Positions 31,585 to 39,995 of a stretch of DNA of 64,000 nucleotides are shown piece after piece. The translations under genes and the position numbers were made by a program. The number at the start of each line of letters is the position of its first letter. Positions within the stretch are counted from its first letter, which is position 1. The notes under the pieces were generated by a model that ran no database searches, had not been told where the DNA came from, and worked only from the letters and a program-made list of their open reading frames with translations. Origin of the DNA: Zetaproteobacteria bacterium CG06_land_8_20_14_3_00_59_53 (GTDB taxonomy: Bacteria > Pseudomonadota > Zetaproteobacteria > Mariprofundales > Mariprofundaceae); NCBI GenBank assembly GCA_002779605.1, contig PEWE01000020.1, forward strand, positions 216,791 through 280,790. The letters are read 5' to 3'.

Positions 31585-32862
31585 CTAGCTCAGGTCTGTG
31601 GCCGATTCGCTTTCGCTGATGCGCACACGGCGGATCCAGTTTCCTTCCATCTCCGAGATTTCCAGTCGAACCCCGCCGACCAGCAGGCACATCGTCGCCT
31701 CGGGCTGCGCGCCGATCAGCTCGACGATCAGGCCGCCCAGTGTGGTGGCACCTTCTTCCGGCAATTCCAGATCCATTTCCTGATTGATGTCGTGCAGGCT
31801 GACGGTGCCCGCAGCCACCACGCTACCATCCGGCTGCGGCCACATCTCCGGCGCCGCAGGGGTGTCGGATTCATCCTCGATCTCGCCGACGATCTCTTCG
31901 AGGATGTCCTCCATGCTGATCAGACCGTCGATATCGCCGTATTCATCGACCACGATGGCCATGTGCTGGCGATGGTTCTGGAAATCGAACAACTGTTGCA
32001 GGGCATTCTTGTTGGCCGGGGCATAGGGCACATCACGCCAGATCATCACGTCCAGCATCGGGCCTTTGCGGCGACGGTATTTCACCAGATCGCGCAGATG
32101 CACGATGCCGATGATCTGGTCCTGTTTTTCGTGGTAAACCGGATAGCGCGAATGCGGCCGGTTCATGGCTTCCTGCAGGCACTCAGCCGTGCTCTTCGAG
32201 GCATCCAGACTGTGGATGTCCTTGCGCGGGGTCATCAGCGCCTTGATGGGCACATTGTGCAGATGCAGGCTGTTCATCAGCATCTGTTCGCGGGCCGCAT
32301 CCAGCACGCCGGCTTCCGCCCCCACATCGATGATGGTGGCCAGTTCCTGATGGGTGATCTTGATGTCCGATTTGGCGGGAACCTTCAGCATGCGCTGCAT
32401 CAGGTGAATGATTCCCATCAGCACGGTGATCAGCGGTGAGAAGATATGCACAACCAGTTGCAGGGTGCCCGACACCCTGCAGGCGATACTTTCGGCATGC
32501 GCCACGGCGATGGTCTTGGGCAGGATCTCGGCCAGCAGCACGACGATGATGGTCATGGCCACGGTGGCATACAGGATACCGTTTTCGCCGAACATGGAGA
32601 CGAACACCACGGTGGTCAGGCTGGATGCTGCGATGTTGACGAAATTGTTGCCCAGCAGGATGCCGGAGAGCATGCGCTCCGGATGTTCCAGCAGTTTTTC
32701 CGCGCGCCGGGCACCCTGATTACCCTCTTCGCGCAGGATGCGCAGACGGAAGCGCCGGGCACGGGTCAGTGCGGTTTCGGCACCGGAGAAAAAGGCCGAG
32801 GCGAGCAGCAGGAAAAAAAGGATGCCGACAGCAGCCGGCCATGAAATCCCGATATCGATCAT
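31585..32862 (-). CDS. CNNM/CorB-type transporter-like protein (DUF21, CBS pair, CorC_HlyC domain)
   Basis: A 425-residue inner-membrane protein. The DUF21/CNNM membrane domain occupies about residues 1-185 (FFSGAETALTRARR, LLGNNFVNIAASSL). A CBS pair (MTPRKDIHSLD, IIGIVHLRDLVKY, DEYGDIDGLISMEDILEEIVGEI) lies at about 200-325 and a C-terminal CorC_HlyC domain follows. Family members are linked to magnesium or cobalt handling. It lies 17 bases after a YpjD-like gene on the same strand, the same order as ypjD-yfjD(corB) in E. coli, which supports the CorB assignment. Confidence 0.85.
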   Translation of the reverse strand: MIDIGISWPAAVGILFFLLLASAFFSGAETALTRARRFRLRILREEGNQGARRAEKLLEHPERMLSGILLGNNFVNIAASSLTTVVFVSMFGENGILYATVAMTIIVVLLAEILPKTIAVAHAESIACRVSGTLQLVVHIFSPLITVLMGIIHLMQRMLKVPAKSDIKITHQELATIIDVGAEAGVLDAAREQMLMNSLHLHNVPIKALMTPRKDIHSLDASKSTAECLQEAMNRPHSRYPVYHEKQDQIIGIVHLRDLVKYRRRKGPMLDVMIWRDVPYAPANKNALQQLFDFQNHRQHMAIVVDEYGDIDGLISMEDILEEIVGEIEDESDTPAAPEMWPQPDGSVVAAGTVSLHDINQEMDLELPEEGATTLGGLIVELIGAQPEATMCLLVGGVRLEISEMEGNWIRRVRISESESATDLS

Positions 32863-32879
32863 GCTTTGCTAAGGGTCGG

Positions 32880-33686
32880 TCAGTTGAGCAGGGACTGGAT
32901 CATGTGTGCCCCGAAATATCCCAGCAGCAGAAGCAGATAAGCGGCGATCACCATCCAGCCGGCACGCTTGTTCTGCCAGCCGGAGGTGCGACGCAGGCTG
33001 AGCAGGGCGACCAGCACGATCCACGAGAAGGTGGAAAGGATCACCTTATGGGAGAGAAGGCTGAAATGTCCCAGTTCCTCCCATTGCCAGATCAAGCCGC
33101 TTAAAATGCCGAGGCCGAGCATCAGCATGGCCGAGCCGACCTGAGCATACATATGGGTCTCGACTTCCAGCAGCGAAGGCATGGCCTGGATGATCGGGCC
33201 GAGCCTCTTTTTCTTCAAAGCCCGGTCCAGCATCAGGTGCATCATCGCGTGTACGGCGGCCAGTGTCAGGATGGCGTAGGCCAGCAGCGATAGCAGCAGA
33301 TGGCTGGCTTCCAGCATGGAGCTGACCTGCACACGCAGGATGGGATCGTCCGGTAGCAGCGGCATGCCCAGCAGCGGCAGGGCGGTTGCAGGCAGCAGGA
33401 AAAGACCGAGGCCGTGAATACCGTGGCGCAGCAGGCCGAGAAAATACAGGTATTGCACGATCAGCACACAGATTGCCGCCGCAGCCGTCATGCGGAACTC
33501 CAAGCCCCAGTCGGTGATCGGTTCGAGTCCGGCCAGCGCGTACAGGGTGATCAGCATGCTGGCGGAAAGCGCCAGTGCCAGGCTCTTCGGATTGGTCTGT
33601 CCGGAGGTCAGAACGCTGCGCCAGAGCACCACGGCGCAGGCGGTGGTGATCAGGCCGGCTACGGGAAAGAGGTGGATAAAATTCAT
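32880..33686 (-). CDS. YpjD/CcsA-like cytochrome c assembly family membrane protein
   Basis: A 268-residue polytopic membrane protein with about eight hydrophobic segments. It matches the cytochrome c assembly (CcmC/CcsA-related) fold, with the tryptophan-containing segment LSGLIWQWEELGHFSLLSHKVILSTFSWIVL and histidines in flanking helices. E. coli YpjD and Bacillus HemX are relatives; the biochemical role is not settled. It is upstream of the CorB-like gene in a two-gene operon and diverges from ispD over 160 bases. Confidence 0.8.
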   Translation of the reverse strand: MNFIHLFPVAGLITTACAVVLWRSVLTSGQTNPKSLALALSASMLITLYALAGLEPITDWGLEFRMTAAAAICVLIVQYLYFLGLLRHGIHGLGLFLLPATALPLLGMPLLPDDPILRVQVSSMLEASHLLLSLLAYAILTLAAVHAMMHLMLDRALKKKRLGPIIQAMPSLLEVETHMYAQVGSAMLMLGLGILSGLIWQWEELGHFSLLSHKVILSTFSWIVLVALLSLRRTSGWQNKRAGWMVIAAYLLLLLGYFGAHMIQSLLN

Positions 33687-33846
33687 ACGTTTATAGCTTT
33701 ACTCAGGACAAAAGAATTCATGGGCGTGTTATATCGGATGAGGCGGCCTGCCGCAATGCATGGATGCACGAAATCTCATGTTTTCGCGCTCTGAATGCAT
33801 GCGCGGCGACAATTGACCTGTGCAGCCGATGCGACACAATCGGGCC

Positions 33847-34533
33847 ATGCAGGTAGGTGTGTTATTTCTGGCGGCCGGTAGCGGCCGGCGCTTCGGCGGG
33901 GATATCCCGAAGCAATATCAATGTATTCACGGCATCTCGCTGGTCGAGCTGGGGCTGCGCCATCTGGCAGCGGAGCCGCGCATCGCCTGGCTGCAACCCG
34001 TACTGGCCGAGGGCGACACGCGCTTCGCTGCCTGCCTTGCCGCGCAGGGACTGCCCTACACGGTGCTTCCCGCCGTCAGCGGCGGAGCCGAACGCGCCAT
34101 CTCGATGAGTCGCGGTCTGGCGGCCCTTCCGGCGGAATGCGAATGGGTGGCCGTGCAGGATGCGGCGCGCCCGATTCCCTCGCCGCAGCTTTTGAAGGAT
34201 GTGCTCGATGCGGCACTGATGCATGGTGCTGCCGTGCCGGGCATGGATGTGCACGACACGATCAAGCAGGTGGATGAACAGGGCAGGGTGGTGGCGACAT
34301 TGAATCGCTCCACGCTGCGCGCCGTGCAGACCCCGCAGGTAGCCCGTCGCGCCAGTTTCGAAGCGGCGATGGATAGATTCTCCGGCGAGCTGGAGCGCTT
34401 CACAGACGACGCCTCGCTGCTGGAGGCCGCCGGCTTCCCGGTGTTCGTCAGCCCAGGTGAAGCGACGAACCGCAAGATCACCACCTTGCAGGATATGGCA
34501 TGGTTGAGAAGGCACTGGGAGGAAGTGGCATGA
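33847..34533 (+). CDS. ispD: 2-C-methyl-D-erythritol 4-phosphate cytidylyltransferase
   Basis: A 228-residue enzyme of the non-mevalonate isoprenoid pathway, making CDP-methylerythritol. The CTP-binding loop is [17 protein letters not shown] at the N-terminus, [10 protein letters not shown] is the metal and substrate motif, and [14 protein letters not shown] and [12 protein letters not shown] are further family segments. The ATG at 33847 gives the usual N-terminus; in-frame starts at 33820 (GTG) and 33829 are possible and no strong Shine-Dalgarno sequence decides. The stop overlaps the ispF start by 4 bases (ATGA). Confidence 0.93.
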   Translation: MQVGVLFLAAGSGRRFGGDIPKQYQCIHGISLVELGLRHLAAEPRIAWLQPVLAEGDTRFAACLAAQGLPYTVLPAVSGGAERAISMSRGLAALPAECEWVAVQDAARPIPSPQLLKDVLDAALMHGAAVPGMDVHDTIKQVDEQGRVVATLNRSTLRAVQTPQVARRASFEAAMDRFSGELERFTDDASLLEAAGFPVFVSPGEATNRKITTLQDMAWLRRHWEEVA

Positions 34534-35009
34534 AGTTTCGTATCGGACAGGGTTTCGATGTGCACGCCTTCGCCGAAGGCCGCAAGCTGATTTTAGGTGG
34601 CGTGGAGATCGCCCATCCCGTGGGCCTGTTGGGTCATTCCGATGCCGATGTGCTCACCCATGCGCTGTGCGATGCGCTGCTGGGAGCCGCCGCCCTGGGC
34701 GATATCGGTCATCTGTTTCCCGATACCGATGCCAGCTATAAGGGTGCGGACAGTCTGCTGTTACTGTCTGAAGTGATGCGACAGGTGCGCGCCAAGGGCT
34801 TCGAGCTCGGCAACGCGGATATCACCGTCATCGCACAGGCCCCGAAGCTCGCCCCGCATATCAATACCATGCGCCAGAACATCGCCGCCGCCATGCAGGT
34901 GGATGTCGATCAAATCGGCATCAAAGCCACCACCACCGAAAAGCTCGGCTTCACCGGCCGCCGCGAAGGCATCGCCACCCAAGCTGTCGCACTTCTTACC
35001 TACAATTAA
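34530..35009 (+). CDS. ispF: 2-C-methyl-D-erythritol 2,4-cyclodiphosphate synthase
   Basis: A 159-residue trimeric zinc enzyme that cyclises the CDP intermediate. The zinc site is in GQGFDVHAF at the N-terminus with a later His in [32 protein letters not shown] and the C-terminal [17 protein letters not shown] are diagnostic. It is coupled to ispD by an ATGA overlap. Nine bases after its stop the IS1182 remnant begins, so the insertion just spared the gene. Confidence 0.97.
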   Translation: MKFRIGQGFDVHAFAEGRKLILGGVEIAHPVGLLGHSDADVLTHALCDALLGAAALGDIGHLFPDTDASYKGADSLLLLSEVMRQVRAKGFELGNADITVIAQAPKLAPHINTMRQNIAAAMQVDVDQIGIKATTTEKLGFTGRREGIATQAVALLTYN

Positions 35010-35017
35010 CCGCCCGC

Positions 35018-35038
35018 GGCCCAGACTGTGTAAAAACG
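35018..35038 (+). repeat. Left terminal inverted repeat of the IS remnant
   Basis: GGCCCAGACTGTGTAAAAAC plus one G reads as the exact reverse complement of 35943-35963. Confidence 0.9.
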
Positions 35039-35083
35039 CGAGGCCTGATAGGATGTAACCATCCGGTATCAGGGGGCGTTTTG

Positions 35084-35866
35084 ATGAAGCGATTCATTGA
35101 AGGTCAAAGGCGAACACGGGGAACACTGCTTCCCGACATGATCGATGACTATGTTGAAGAGTCCAATCCAGTGCGCATCGTGGATGTTTTTGTTGATGAG
35201 CTGGATCTGGAACTGCTTGGATTCACGGGCGTGAATCCGGCAGATACCGGGAGACCGTCCTATCACACGGATACCTCAACCGCATCCAATCAAGCCGTTG
35301 CCTGGAGCGGGAAGCTAAGCGCAACATTGAACTGATGTGGCTGCTCGGTCGCCTGACTCCTGATTTCAAAACCATCGCCAGCTTTGCAAGGATAATGGCA
35401 AAGGCATTCGCGGCGTCTGCCGGCAGTTCGTCGTGCCATGCCGGGAGTTGGGACTGTTTGCCGAAGCCACGGTCGCAATCGACGGCAGCAAGTTCAAAGC
35501 AGCCAACAATCGGGACAGGAATTTCACCAGCGCCAAACTGAAGCGTCGCATGCAGGAGATCGAATACATTTCAAGAGTGAAAAGATACTTGCCTGCGAGG
35601 ATGCAAACATCAGTCCCATGGTGGCAAAAACCGTGACCTCCAGGGCCACCCATGACAATCGTTTTGGCCGGACTGACTTCATTTGCGACGCGCAGGGAAA
35701 CGAATATATCTGCCCTGTGGGTGATCGATTGATCTGGCGCTTTGCCAGGGTCGAGAACGGACTGAAGCTGCACCGCTACCGGTGCTCCAACTGCCAGCAA
35801 TGCCAACTCAAGGAGAAGTGTACGCCCAGCACAGAGCGGAGAATCAGCCGCTGGGAGCATGAAGAA
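35084..35866 (+). pseudogene. IS1182-family transposase, frameshifted and internally deleted
   Basis: Four pieces of one transposase can be read in three frames. Piece 1 (from 35084) is MKRFIEGQRR ... GFTGVNPADTGRPSYH. Piece 2 (from 35269, next frame) is GYLNRIQSSRCLEREAKRNI ... GRLTPDFKTIASF. Piece 3 (from 35388, third frame) is KDNGKGIRGVCRQFVVPC ... VAIDGSKFKAANNRDRN ... KLKRRMQEIE. Piece 4 (from 35579, first frame again) is EKILACEDANISPMVAKT ... CPVGDRLIWRFARVENG ... CTPSTERRISRWEHE. Much of the catalytic core between pieces 3 and 4 and the C-terminal end are missing. It cannot make an active enzyme. Confidence 0.88.
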
Positions 35867-35942
35867 ACCAGGCTGTATGTTGGGAGATGGGAAACCTGCC
35901 CTCGATTGATGCTCCAAGTGTGTCAGGTCAATCTTAATCCAA

Positions 35943-35963
35943 CGTTTTTACACAGTCTGGGCC
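35943..35963 (-). repeat. Right terminal inverted repeat of the IS remnant
   Basis: An exact 21-base inverted copy of 35018-35038. It ends 23 bases before the stop codon of the convergent DUF3426 gene. Confidence 0.9.
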
Positions 35964-35985
35964 GGAGGGGCCGGTCGCAGAAGGG

Positions 35986-37173
35986 CTAGCGGGCCTTGGC
36001 TTGGAGGGTGAAATTGCCTGCATTCTGCGGTAAATCCTCCAAGACCAGAATGAAACCGCGTTTACCGAGGGCGATAATGGGGGTGTCGTCACGCGGCGGC
36101 GGAGAGTAGGGGGCGCTACGTATGGTTTGCATCAGCGGCGGGCGGGTGATGATCTCGTCGCGCTCGGCGATGATCTCGTCCGGGTTGTCTTGTGCATACA
36201 GGGTGACATGGATCAGTGGCGGTCGCAGCTCGGTTTGCAGCAGGTTGTGCGCCTCGCCGGTGATCACCAGCGCGGTGCCTGCGTTTTTGCGCTCGATCCA
36301 CACAGCCGAAACGCTGTCCGGCTGCACACGCCAGTCCTTGTCGCGGATCTGCATCTTCACACCGGTATTGATCAGCACGCTGCGCAGCCAGGGATCATCC
36401 AGCCAGGTCTCGTGATTCACCCAGAAGCCGGTGCCGCCGATCAGCAGTACCACCGTGATCAGCCACGGCATGATGCGCGCTTTGGCGCGCGGCGGCGGGC
36501 CTGCGGCGAAATCATCCTGTTCAACGTCAAGTGCATCTGCTTCGTCTGCAGGTCCGCTTTGCGGTGCAGCAGCTACGGGTGTTGCCGGGTCTTCCGGCCA
36601 GGCCTCGCGCGCCGGAATGATGACCGGTCCGGGGAGTTCGTCGCCTGCTTCGCCGGCATCATCCCCGGTCTGTTCGTCAGCATCGACGTTCCGTTGCTCA
36701 TGCGGGATGACGGGCTCGATGGCATGTCCGGATTCTGCTTCCGCAACATCTTCCGGAGCGGGGGCCTGCTCGGTTTCTGAATCATGGTCAGTTTCAGCGG
36801 CAGCATCAGATTCATCGGCATGTTCAGTTTCAGAAACATCATCGGGTTCCGGGAAGCTGAATGTACCGATGGATTCGGCGGCAGGCTCGTCTGCGGGCGG
36901 AGAAACACCTTCCTCGGGCAAAGGCTCGTCGGGGAACAAATCTTGTTCACTGCCGGTTTCGGCTTGCGGTTCATCGTCGGTTTCGCCCGGCAGGCTGGCG
37001 AACATATCCGGTGTCTGCCGATCCGGGACGACGGAGGTGGCGACATCCTGTGCGCCCTCGGGTTTTTCGCCGAGGCCGAATTCGGTGCCGCAACGGTGGC
37101 AGACCAGTACGGCGTCCGGCTCCAGACCTTGCAGCTGGTAGATGGTTTGGCAGTGAGGACAGATAACCCGCAT
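35986..37173 (-). CDS. Zinc-ribbon (MJ0042-type) and DUF3426 membrane protein
   Basis: A 395-residue protein. An N-terminal zinc ribbon has C5-x2-C8 and C25-x2-C28 (VICPHC, VCHRCG). A long acidic, Glu/Asp/Pro/Ala-rich linker runs over about residues 35-230. One transmembrane segment follows (MPWLITVVLLIGGTGFW), then a DUF3426 domain with the sequence TALVITGEAHNLLQ and PPLIHVTLYAQD. The predicted topology is a cytoplasmic zinc ribbon and a periplasmic DUF3426 domain. The function of this widespread proteobacterial pairing is unknown. It diverges from ftsE across 97 bases. Confidence 0.8.
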   Translation of the reverse strand: MRVICPHCQTIYQLQGLEPDAVLVCHRCGTEFGLGEKPEGAQDVATSVVPDRQTPDMFASLPGETDDEPQAETGSEQDLFPDEPLPEEGVSPPADEPAAESIGTFSFPEPDDVSETEHADESDAAAETDHDSETEQAPAPEDVAEAESGHAIEPVIPHEQRNVDADEQTGDDAGEAGDELPGPVIIPAREAWPEDPATPVAAAPQSGPADEADALDVEQDDFAAGPPPRAKARIMPWLITVVLLIGGTGFWVNHETWLDDPWLRSVLINTGVKMQIRDKDWRVQPDSVSAVWIERKNAGTALVITGEAHNLLQTELRPPLIHVTLYAQDNPDEIIAERDEIITRPPLMQTIRSAPYSPPPRDDTPIIALGKRGFILVLEDLPQNAGNFTLQAKAR

Positions 37174-37270
37174 GCGGTGATGCTGGCGTGAGCCGATGCG
37201 TTTGTCAGCAGCTGCATGGACTTAGAAGGGCGAAGCTGACAATGCGGATGCCGCCAGCTACCGTTCGTCG

Positions 37271-37990
37271 ATGATTCAAATGAACCGTCTGATGCTGCGC
37301 TATCCGACCGGCAAGACAGCCTTATCGGGCATGACCATGAACATCGAAAAGGGGCGATTCGCCTACCTGACCGGCGAAAGCGGGGCGGGCAAATCCTCGC
37401 TGCTGCGCTGCCTGTATGGCGGTGTGCGCCCCAGCTCCGGTCAACTGACGGTGCAGGGTGTGGATGTGCGTACCGCCAGTGATGGTCAGATCCGCAAGCT
37501 GCGCCGCGACATCGGCATCATCTTTCAGGACCACCGCCTGCTGTTCTCGCGCACGGTGTTCGAGAATGTCGCGCTTCCCCTGCGTGTGCAGGGCTGGAAG
37601 CCGGACCGGCTGGTTGCGCGCGCAGAGAAGGTGCTGGAGTTCGTCGGTCTGAAGGATCGCCTGTGGTCGTTTCCCGAGGCCCTGTCGGGCGGCGAGCAGC
37701 AGCGGGTGGCCATCGCACGCGCCATGAGCACCAAGCCGCCGCTGATCCTTGCAGACGAACCGACCGGCAATCTGGATGTGGATACCGCACGCAACGTGAT
37801 GGATTACCTGATGGAGCTGAACCATCAGGGCAGCACGGTGATCATGGCCACGCACGATCTGCATTTGTTGGACACCCATCCCGGGGATATCTTCCGGCTG
37901 CATGCCGGGGCGCTGGCCGAGGAGCTGCATCTGGTGTCGGGTAACCGCCGCCGCTTGTCCGGAGGAGCCAACGATGTTCCGGAAATCTGA
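37271..37990 (+). CDS. ftsE: Cell division ATP-binding protein FtsE
   Basis: A 239-residue ABC ATPase that works with FtsX to activate septal peptidoglycan hydrolysis. Walker A is [17 protein letters not shown], the Q loop is [22 protein letters not shown], the signature is [15 protein letters not shown], and Walker B is [13 protein letters not shown]. The start at 37271 gives the expected N-terminus but lacks a strong Shine-Dalgarno sequence. Its 3' end overlaps ftsX by 17 bases. The ftsE-ftsX-rpoH order matches E. coli. Confidence 0.95.
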   Translation: MIQMNRLMLRYPTGKTALSGMTMNIEKGRFAYLTGESGAGKSSLLRCLYGGVRPSSGQLTVQGVDVRTASDGQIRKLRRDIGIIFQDHRLLFSRTVFENVALPLRVQGWKPDRLVARAEKVLEFVGLKDRLWSFPEALSGGEQQRVAIARAMSTKPPLILADEPTGNLDVDTARNVMDYLMELNHQGSTVIMATHDLHLLDTHPGDIFRLHAGALAEELHLVSGNRRRLSGGANDVPEI

Positions 37991-38867
37991 GACAACTGCG
38001 CTGGAGCGCCGTATGCCGCGCCTGCCGGGCGGTTTCTCGCTGCCGCCTTTCGGTCTGCATCAGTGGCTGGCGCTGATCATCGTATGCATCGCATTGTGGG
38101 CCATCGGTCTGCTGTGGCTTGGCCTGCAGGCCGGTTCGTCGTGGACGCAGGGCTGGCGGCAGGACATCCGTTTTCATGTGTATCTGGAGAAGGCCGAGAG
38201 CGAGCGCTTGCAGGCGCTGGCCGGCAAACTTAAAGAGGTGCCCGGCGTGGGTGCGGTGCGCATGGTGCCGCAGAGCGAAACCAGGGCGTGGCTGGAAAAC
38301 TGGCTGGGCGGAGCAGGGGAGATCACCGATGATCTGCTTGCTTCCCTGCCGGGAAGTATCGAGGTGACGCCCGGTGTGAAGAGCGGCGATTTCCTGTATG
38401 CCGATCTGGCCGATGCCGCCAGATCGTTCGGTGCCAGTGTGAACCGCGGCGAGGCGCATCTGGTGCAGGCGCAGAGCATGCTGGCAAAGGCGGAGAAGAT
38501 GCTGTGGTTCGGCACGCTGGTGATCGCGCTGGCCATGATCATCGTGATTTCCAATACCCTGCGCATGACGCTGCTGGCGCGTGCCGACGAGGTACAGCTG
38601 ATGCGCCTGCTGGGGGCGGGTGAGATGTTCGTGCGGATGCCTTTTCTACTCGAAGGGGGGCTGCTCGGTGCAGGTGCCGGCGGGCTTGCCTGGCTGCTGC
38701 TATGGCCGCCGCTGTTCGCGGTCGGTGACTGGCTGACTCAGCTGGATGCCGAGGTCAGCGGTTTTGCCTTATTGCTGCCCCTGCTTTTCGGTGGTGCGTT
38801 TGTCGGCTGGCTGGGATCCCTGCTGGCGACAACAAGGCTGGCCTCGGAGAATACCACCACGGCTTGA
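37974..38867 (+). CDS. ftsX: Cell division membrane protein FtsX
   Basis: A 297-residue inner-membrane partner of FtsE. There are four transmembrane segments: the first near residues 25-45 (LALIIVCIALWAIGLLWLGL), a periplasmic domain up to about 175, then three helices in the MacB/FtsX fold with TLVIALAMIIVISNTLRMTLLARADEVQLMRLLGAGE. The ATG at 37974 is preceded by TCCGGAGGAG. It overlaps the end of ftsE, so the two are coupled. rpoH follows after 100 bases that hold its own regulatory region. Confidence 0.93.
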   Translation: MFRKSETTALERRMPRLPGGFSLPPFGLHQWLALIIVCIALWAIGLLWLGLQAGSSWTQGWRQDIRFHVYLEKAESERLQALAGKLKEVPGVGAVRMVPQSETRAWLENWLGGAGEITDDLLASLPGSIEVTPGVKSGDFLYADLADAARSFGASVNRGEAHLVQAQSMLAKAEKMLWFGTLVIALAMIIVISNTLRMTLLARADEVQLMRLLGAGEMFVRMPFLLEGGLLGAGAGGLAWLLLWPPLFAVGDWLTQLDAEVSGFALLLPLLFGGAFVGWLGSLLATTRLASENTTTA

Positions 38868-38890
38868 CGTTCCCGCTCAGGTCCGCACTA

Positions 38891-38917
38891 TTAGCACTCT
38901 TTACGAATGAGTGCCAG
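38891..38917 (+). promoter_or_regulatory. CIRCE operator (HrcA-binding site) in the rpoH promoter
   Basis: TTAGCACTC, nine bases, then GAGTGCCAG. The left half is identical to the CIRCE consensus TTAGCACTC-N9-GAGTGCTAA and the right half matches 7 of 9, with the exact 9-base spacer. It overlaps the predicted -35 box of the rpoH promoter, a position suited to repression by HrcA. hrcA itself is not in the window. Confidence 0.85.
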
Positions 38918-38929
38918 ATGCTCTAAAAT
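38900..38929 (+). promoter_or_regulatory. Putative sigma-70 promoter of rpoH
   Basis: TTTACG at 38900-38905 and TAAAAT at 38924-38929 are 18 bases apart. The -35 box lies wholly inside the CIRCE spacer and right half. The transcript would have a leader of only about 30 bases before the TTG start. Confidence 0.5.
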
Positions 38930-38953
38930 TCATCTGTGCATAGAAACAAAAGC

Positions 38954-38960
38954 AGGAGGT
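38954..38960 (+). promoter_or_regulatory. rpoH: Ribosome binding site that sets the TTG start of rpoH
   Basis: A perfect AGGAGGT lies 7 bases before the TTG at 38968. The next in-frame ATG at 38989 is 28 bases away, too far for this site, so the rare TTG start is supported. Confidence 0.8.
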
Positions 38961-38967
38961 ACGCGGT

Positions 38968-39783
38968 TTGATATCAGAAGCTGTGGAAATGAACAGTTTG
39001 TCCCTGTTCTACAGGGATGTGCGTCGTTCCCCCCGTCTGGATCGCGAGGCGGAGGCCGAACTGGCGCACCGTTGGCGTGAGCATCATGATCGCGAGGCGG
39101 CACGCCAGCTGGTATGCGCCAATCTTTACGCTGTGGCGGCGATCGCCCGCGAATACCGGCATTTCGGTCTGCCCGAGATGGATCTGATTCAGGAAGGCAC
39201 CATCGGCCTGATGCAGGCTGTGAAGCGTTTCGATCCGGAACGCGGTTTCCGCCTGATGACCTTTGCCGCATGGTGGATCCGTGCCGCCATCCACGATTTC
39301 ATTCTGGAGTCCTGGAGTATCGTCAAGCTTGGCACCAATAAATTGCAGCGCAAGATCTTCGCCGGTCTGCAGAAGGCGAAGAATGCGATCGCAGCCCTTG
39401 AAGGCGAGCATGCCGATGAGGTGGGTGCCGATTTCGGGCTGACTGGCAACCAGTATCAGGAAGCGGCTGCCGCATTCACGCAGCGCGATATGTCGCTGGA
39501 TGGCAGCGAAGAAGGGCAGCTCGTGCTAGCAGCCCTGCCTGCACCGGAGGCCGGCCCGGAAGAAACCCTGGTCGAGAACAACTGGCAGGAGCATCGCATG
39601 TCGGTGTTGCGTGAGGCCATGGGTCGACTGAACGAGCGCGACCGTCTGATCGTCGAGCGGCGTCATTTGACTGACAGCCCGGCGACACTGAAGGAGCTTT
39701 CGGAAGAATTCGGTGTTTCCATCGAGCGTGTTCGCCAGTTGGAAAGCAGGGCGATGCAGCAGCTTAGAGACTTCGCAGCCTGA
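38968..39783 (+). CDS. rpoH: RNA polymerase sigma factor RpoH (sigma-32)
   Basis: A 271-residue heat-shock sigma factor. Region 1.2 is LSLFYRDVRRSPRLDREAEAELAHRW. Region 2 includes NLYAVAAIAREYR, LIQEGTIGLMQAVKRFDPERGF and FAAWWIRAAIHDFIL, close to the RpoH-specific WWIRAxI. Region 2.4/3 has SWSIVKLGTNKLQRKIFAGL, near the RpoH box. Region 4 is LNERDRLIVERRHL and LSEEFGVSIERVRQLESRAMQQLR. It starts with TTG, supported by a perfect AGGAGGT. It is the third gene of ftsE-ftsX-rpoH but has its own promoter with a CIRCE operator, and is closed by a strong terminator. Likely targets in this window include hslVU, clpP-clpX and lon. Confidence 0.95.
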   Translation: MISEAVEMNSLSLFYRDVRRSPRLDREAEAELAHRWREHHDREAARQLVCANLYAVAAIAREYRHFGLPEMDLIQEGTIGLMQAVKRFDPERGFRLMTFAAWWIRAAIHDFILESWSIVKLGTNKLQRKIFAGLQKAKNAIAALEGEHADEVGADFGLTGNQYQEAAAAFTQRDMSLDGSEEGQLVLAALPAPEAGPEETLVENNWQEHRMSVLREAMGRLNERDRLIVERRHLTDSPATLKELSEEFGVSIERVRQLESRAMQQLRDFAA

Positions 39784-39811
39784 TTCCTTCGGGTTGTTTC
39801 ATGAAATCATG

Positions 39812-39837
39812 ACGCCGCGCTTTGCGCGGCGTTTTTT
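39812..39837 (+). terminator. Rho-independent terminator after rpoH
   Basis: ACGCCGCGC, loop TTT, GCGCGGCGT, then a T run. It is a perfect 9-base stem 28 bases after the rpoH stop. Confidence 0.92.
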
Positions 39838-39995
39838 ATTGCCGCCCGGTTGATCTGAAGTCCTTTTTTGGCATCAGCCTTGCTGCGTCCTGCAAATGCG
39901 ATTCCGGACTCGATTCCTGCCGATTCAATGGCTCCTTTTTTCATGTGTTCCTCCTGCATACGGGGGTGCGCCCATGCAGGGTATGGAGAAGTTAC

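Larger units (their letters stand above)
35018..35963 (+). mobile_element. IS1182-family insertion sequence remnant with intact ends
   Basis: A 946-base element bounded by perfect 21-base inverted repeats (35018-35038 and 35943-35963). It contains a broken transposase gene from which about 10, about 170 and about 60 codons appear to be missing at three places, compared with a full IS1182 transposase from memory. If the outer GGCC is left out of the repeats, both ends are flanked by GGCC, so that tetranucleotide could be a target duplication or part of the repeat. It lies between ispF and the DUF3426 gene. Confidence 0.85.
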
